Shown one piece after another: positions 3,903 to 6,033 of a DNA stretch of 6,033 nt. Under the pieces are notes generated by a model, which was not told the origin of the DNA, did not search any database, and worked only from the letters and a program-made list of their open reading frames with translations. The stretch's first letter is position 1. Each line of letters starts with the position of its first letter. The DNA is from Methanobacterium sp. UBA8 (GTDB lineage Archaea; Methanobacteriota; Methanobacteria; Methanobacteriales; Methanobacteriaceae), in NCBI GenBank assembly GCA_002509665.1, contig DADN01000166.1, positions 11,051-17,083 of the forward strand, given 5' to 3'. Both the position numbers and the translations under genes were made by a program.

Positions 3903-5558
3903 ATGGAAAGCTATGATTTACTTGGTAAACTGGATGATGAGACTAAGGACAATATAGTTAGAATGTTATGGATGCAGGAATTTAATGCTGAAGAAATTCC
4001 TGAAGGAATAATTAAAAAATTAGTAAGCGAAAAAAATAGCAATGAAAACTTTGGAAAAAGAATGCAATATTTATTAAGAGAAAGATTAAAACATCCTGAT
4101 TCATTCACTCCAAGCTATAATAATGTTTATAAGACTTTAATTAAGTATTCTAAATCACTTTCGCCCCATCAGGCATATGCAATGACATTTTTTTTAGGTA
4201 TGGACAGTTCTAAGGGTTATAAAGCAATACCTGCAAAGGCAGATTTTAAAATACCTCAGGATGATGCTCCTCAATGGGATTATCAATTAGGCTGGCATTT
4301 TATTGTTGGGAGCTGTATCGGCGAGAATGGAAAAGAATACGGTGTTCAATTTATGTTCTGGCAATATGCATTACTTCCTCCAAATATAGCAAAGCATTTT
4401 GGGCTTTCTGACATTGAAAATCAGTTTGTGGAATTACACCTGGCTGTAAGTGAGGCTGGAGGAAAACATCACCGTTCTAAACCTATAGGGATTGCAGGCA
4501 CAACGGGATTAATAGATTTTTCGACTAACCCCTTTGATTATACCCTGGGAAAGAATAAAATAAAGTCTTTAAGGGAAGATAGCACATTTCCTATGCAAAT
4601 TAAAGGAAGAGGAGTAGATTTAGATCCTGATTCACCATCAGAAATTGAAGTGGATATTACACTCACACAAACTAAAAAATATTTGATTCAGGGCAAAGAT
4701 GGATGCGATCCCTGCTGTGGAGGAGTCGGAACTCTATATTATTCTGTTCCAAACCTTAGAGTTGATCCAGATAAAAGTACCTTAAGAATTAACGAAGAAG
4801 AGATTTCTTTGAAAAGCGGCAAATTTTGGTATGACCATCAATGGTGTAATGGAATGCTTCCATCGGGTAGTCCCAGAGTAAAGGTTTTAAGAGCAGCTAA
4901 TAATATGAATAAGAAGGCTGCAGGTGGATGGGACTGGTTCATGGCTCAATTTAAGGGAGATAGGGAATTAACAATGGCATCTATACATTCACATGAAATG
5001 ATGGGATTTCTTAATCAAACAGGGTTAACTTCTCCAGGAATATTGGAGGCTGAAGTTTCGGGAAAATACATGGATGAGGAAAGTAACTTTAAAAATGTTA
5101 AGGGAAGGTTAAAGATATCTGAATGGATAAAAAGTGATAAATCACAGGATCCGGATTTGTATCCTATTACAAATGTATGGTATCCTCAAAAATGGGAATT
5201 TAGCTTTGGTGAAGATGTTCCAGAAGATATACGGGATTTTGTCATGGTTCCAATTGTCAGCGGAGGCCAGTCAGGATTTTTTGCAAATGGATTACATTAT
5301 TCGGAGGGTGCTGTGTACTTAAAGGATGTGGAAGGGAATTTAATTGGTCGAGGTTTTGCAGAATCAACTGGTTATGCGGATCCTATATTAAACAGGCTTA
5401 AATTAGCTGGACTTCCAGCAACAGAGGAAATGTGTGATAAACTTGAAATACCCGAACCTTCTTCGCTGTTAAAGTTAATTAGCTCTTTATATATTTTATG
5501 GCCTTCAAATAAGTCTAAATTAGAAAAAATGCTTACCAATTGTGTGGATACATTGTAG
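3903..5558 (+). CDS. CrtC/AttH-like (lipocalin-like) domain protein with N-terminal helical extension
   Basis: This 551-residue protein carries the marks of the CrtC (hydroxyneurosporene synthase / carotenoid 1,2-hydratase) and AttH superfamily, a double lipocalin-like barrel. They are Trp-His-Phe-Ile-Val-Gly (131-136), Tyr-Tyr-Ser-Val-Pro-Asn-Leu (279-285), Lys-Phe-Trp-Tyr-Asp-His-Gln-Trp (307-314), Gly-Gly-Trp-Asp-Trp-Phe (341-346) and a closing Gly-Arg-Gly-Phe-Ala-Glu-Ser-Thr-Gly-Tyr (482-491). The first 110 residues are mostly charged and helical and are extra to the family; the last 60 are a helical tail. There is no signal peptide and no membrane helix, so it is likely cytosolic. A Cys-Asp-Pro-Cys-Cys cluster (268-272) may bind a metal or form disulfides. 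No other carotenoid gene is nearby, so a carotenoid hydratase function should not be assumed; an isoprenoid or other hydrophobic ligand is possible. It is divergent from the GAF gene and is followed by a hairpin terminator, so it is probably a single-gene unit. Confidence 0.78.
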   Translation: MESYDLLGKLDDETKDNIVRMLWMQEFNAEEIPEGIIKKLVSEKNSNENFGKRMQYLLRERLKHPDSFTPSYNNVYKTLIKYSKSLSPHQAYAMTFFLGMDSSKGYKAIPAKADFKIPQDDAPQWDYQLGWHFIVGSCIGENGKEYGVQFMFWQYALLPPNIAKHFGLSDIENQFVELHLAVSEAGGKHHRSKPIGIAGTTGLIDFSTNPFDYTLGKNKIKSLREDSTFPMQIKGRGVDLDPDSPSEIEVDITLTQTKKYLIQGKDGCDPCCGGVGTLYYSVPNLRVDPDKSTLRINEEEISLKSGKFWYDHQWCNGMLPSGSPRVKVLRAANNMNKKAAGGWDWFMAQFKGDRELTMASIHSHEMMGFLNQTGLTSPGILEAEVSGKYMDEESNFKNVKGRLKISEWIKSDKSQDPDLYPITNVWYPQKWEFSFGEDVPEDIRDFVMVPIVSGGQSGFFANGLHYSEGAVYLKDVEGNLIGRGFAESTGYADPILNRLKLAGLPATEEMCDKLEIPEPSSLLKLISSLYILWPSNKSKLEKMLTNCVDTL

Positions 5559-5607
5559 AAACAAATTTTAACACAAGTATGTGGGCTGAAAAAATAAATA
5601 TATTTCT

Positions 5608-5637
5608 AAATAAAGTATTCAAGCAAATACTTTATTT
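5608..5637. terminator. Perfect 12-bp hairpin, bidirectional terminator
   Basis: AAATAAAGTATT (5608-5619) and its exact reverse complement (5626-5637) flank a six-base loop CAAGCA, followed by a T-rich stretch on the plus strand. It lies between the stop of the CrtC/AttH-like gene and the stop of the convergent frame at 5653, so it can serve both directions. Confidence 0.65.
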
Positions 5638-5652
5638 TATTTAATTTTATAA

Positions 5653-6012
5653 TTATAAATCCAATTCTGAATACAATGGATTGTTTTTACGTATAAATTT
5701 AATTAGTTTCCCGGTTATATATTCTAATGGAATTTCTAAGCCATTTTCTACCTGAACAAACTTACGCCCTTCTTTTTGAAATGATTGTTCTACCTTTAGG
5801 ATTTTGAACGGGATGATGCCCAGTATTTTGGATTTTGAAAACCAGTAAAACGACACAGGACAAATTTGGGGCCATAAAATCAGATCATTAGTCTTAACTG
5901 ATCTTGGATTTTCTTCAATAAAAAGTAAATCATCTTCTAACGCAAATGGCTCAACATCTTCCTTTAATTTTAAAATAGTTGTTTTGATATGTTTTAACTG
6001 TCTTTTGTTCCC
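5653..6012 (-). pseudogene. Remnant of an S24/S26-like (signal peptidase/LexA fold) protein
   Basis: The open frame runs for 119 codons from just after a TGA (6015-6013) to the TAA at 5655-5653, but contains no ATG, GTG or TTG until a GTG at 5856, which would remove the conserved first half. The 119-residue reading resembles S24/S26 peptidase-fold proteins. Val-Glu-Pro-Phe-Ala-Leu-Glu-Asp-Asp-Leu-Leu-Phe-Ile (20-32) lines up with the Ser-Met-Glu-Pro-x-x-x-x-Gly-Asp motif. Asn-Pro-Arg-Ser-Val-Lys-Thr-Asn-Asp-Leu-Ile (35-45) lines up with the Gly-Asp-Ile strand. Ile-Pro-Leu-Glu-Tyr-Ile-Thr-Gly-Lys-Leu-Ile (94-104) lines up with the closing Ile-x-Gly-Lys-Val. At the place of the catalytic Ser there is Asp19, and the archaeal catalytic His position appears to be Phe69 or Lys70, so peptidase activity is unlikely. 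Either the 5' end is lost or frameshifted near 6013, or the gene was cut by whatever lies beyond. The family call is tentative. Confidence 0.4.
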
Positions 6013-6013
6013 T

Positions 6014-6032
6014 CAAAAATCTATGATTTTTG
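6014..6032. repeat. Perfect palindrome CAAAAATC-TAT-GATTTTTG at window edge
   Basis: Two exact 8-bp arms flank a three-base spacer. It lies right where the minus-strand open frame ends upstream at a TGA. It may be a terminator of a gene beyond the window, or the edge of a dispersed repeat that truncated the S24/S26-like gene. Confidence 0.5.
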
Positions 6033-6033
6033 G

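Noticed and set aside
5134..5322. Plus-strand frame within the CrtC/AttH-like gene
   Set aside because: Out-of-frame overlap fully inside a gene with conserved motifs; no start signal.
5653..5856. Intact 67-residue gene starting from GTG at 5856
   Set aside because: The protein-like, family-like reading continues about 52 codons upstream of that GTG, so it is an internal codon of a broken frame rather than a true start.

Overview
The window reads as a stretch of an AT-rich archaeal genome, most likely a methanogen of the Methanobacteriales (Methanobacterium-like). The evidence is strong Shine-Dalgarno sites of the GGAGGTGAT type in front of several genes, TATA-like boxes of archaeal type, T-rich terminators, a DUF2162 / MotA-TolQ-ExbB / DUF2149 gene trio that I know from methanogens, CbiM/CbiN cobalt-transport proteins, and a GAF protein of the kind found in methanogen sensory proteins. 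The assignment rests on family recognition only.

Layout. (1) 1-1649, plus strand: a tightly packed operon with the 3' part of a DUF2162 polytopic membrane protein, an ExbB/TolQ-like proton-channel subunit, and a short DUF2149 protein that overlaps it by 32 nt. The DUF2149 protein carries an ExbD-like transmembrane segment with the key Asp. (2) 1650-2130: a 481-nt stretch without a convincing gene. It holds a T-rich terminator, a TATA-like box, and three copies of an undocumented dyad (TATTA, 27 nt, TAATA) at 1885-1924, 1929-1969 and 2040-2082, just upstream of cbiM. (3) 2131-3104, plus strand: cbiM and cbiN, overlapping by 4 nt; cbiQ and cbiO do not follow. (4) 3139-3729, minus strand: a stand-alone GAF-domain protein convergent with cbiN. 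(5) 3903-5558, plus strand: a 551-residue protein with a CrtC/AttH (lipocalin-like) region, divergent from the GAF gene. (6) 5608-5637: a perfect 12-bp hairpin terminator between convergent genes. (7) 5653-6012, minus strand: an open frame with no usable start codon that looks like a degenerate S24/S26 (signal-peptidase/LexA fold) protein, bounded upstream by a stop codon and a perfect palindrome at 6014-6032.

How they may work together. The first half looks like metal or corrinoid physiology. A proton-motive-force-coupled ExbB/ExbD-like module with a DUF2162 membrane partner lies upstream of the substrate-binding and small membrane subunits of an ECF-type cobalt importer. The repeated dyad in between is the best candidate for a new regulatory signal, plausibly a metal-responsive operator array or a leader RNA switch. 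The second half (GAF sensor, CrtC-like protein, S26-like remnant) looks like accessory cargo without a clear shared pathway.
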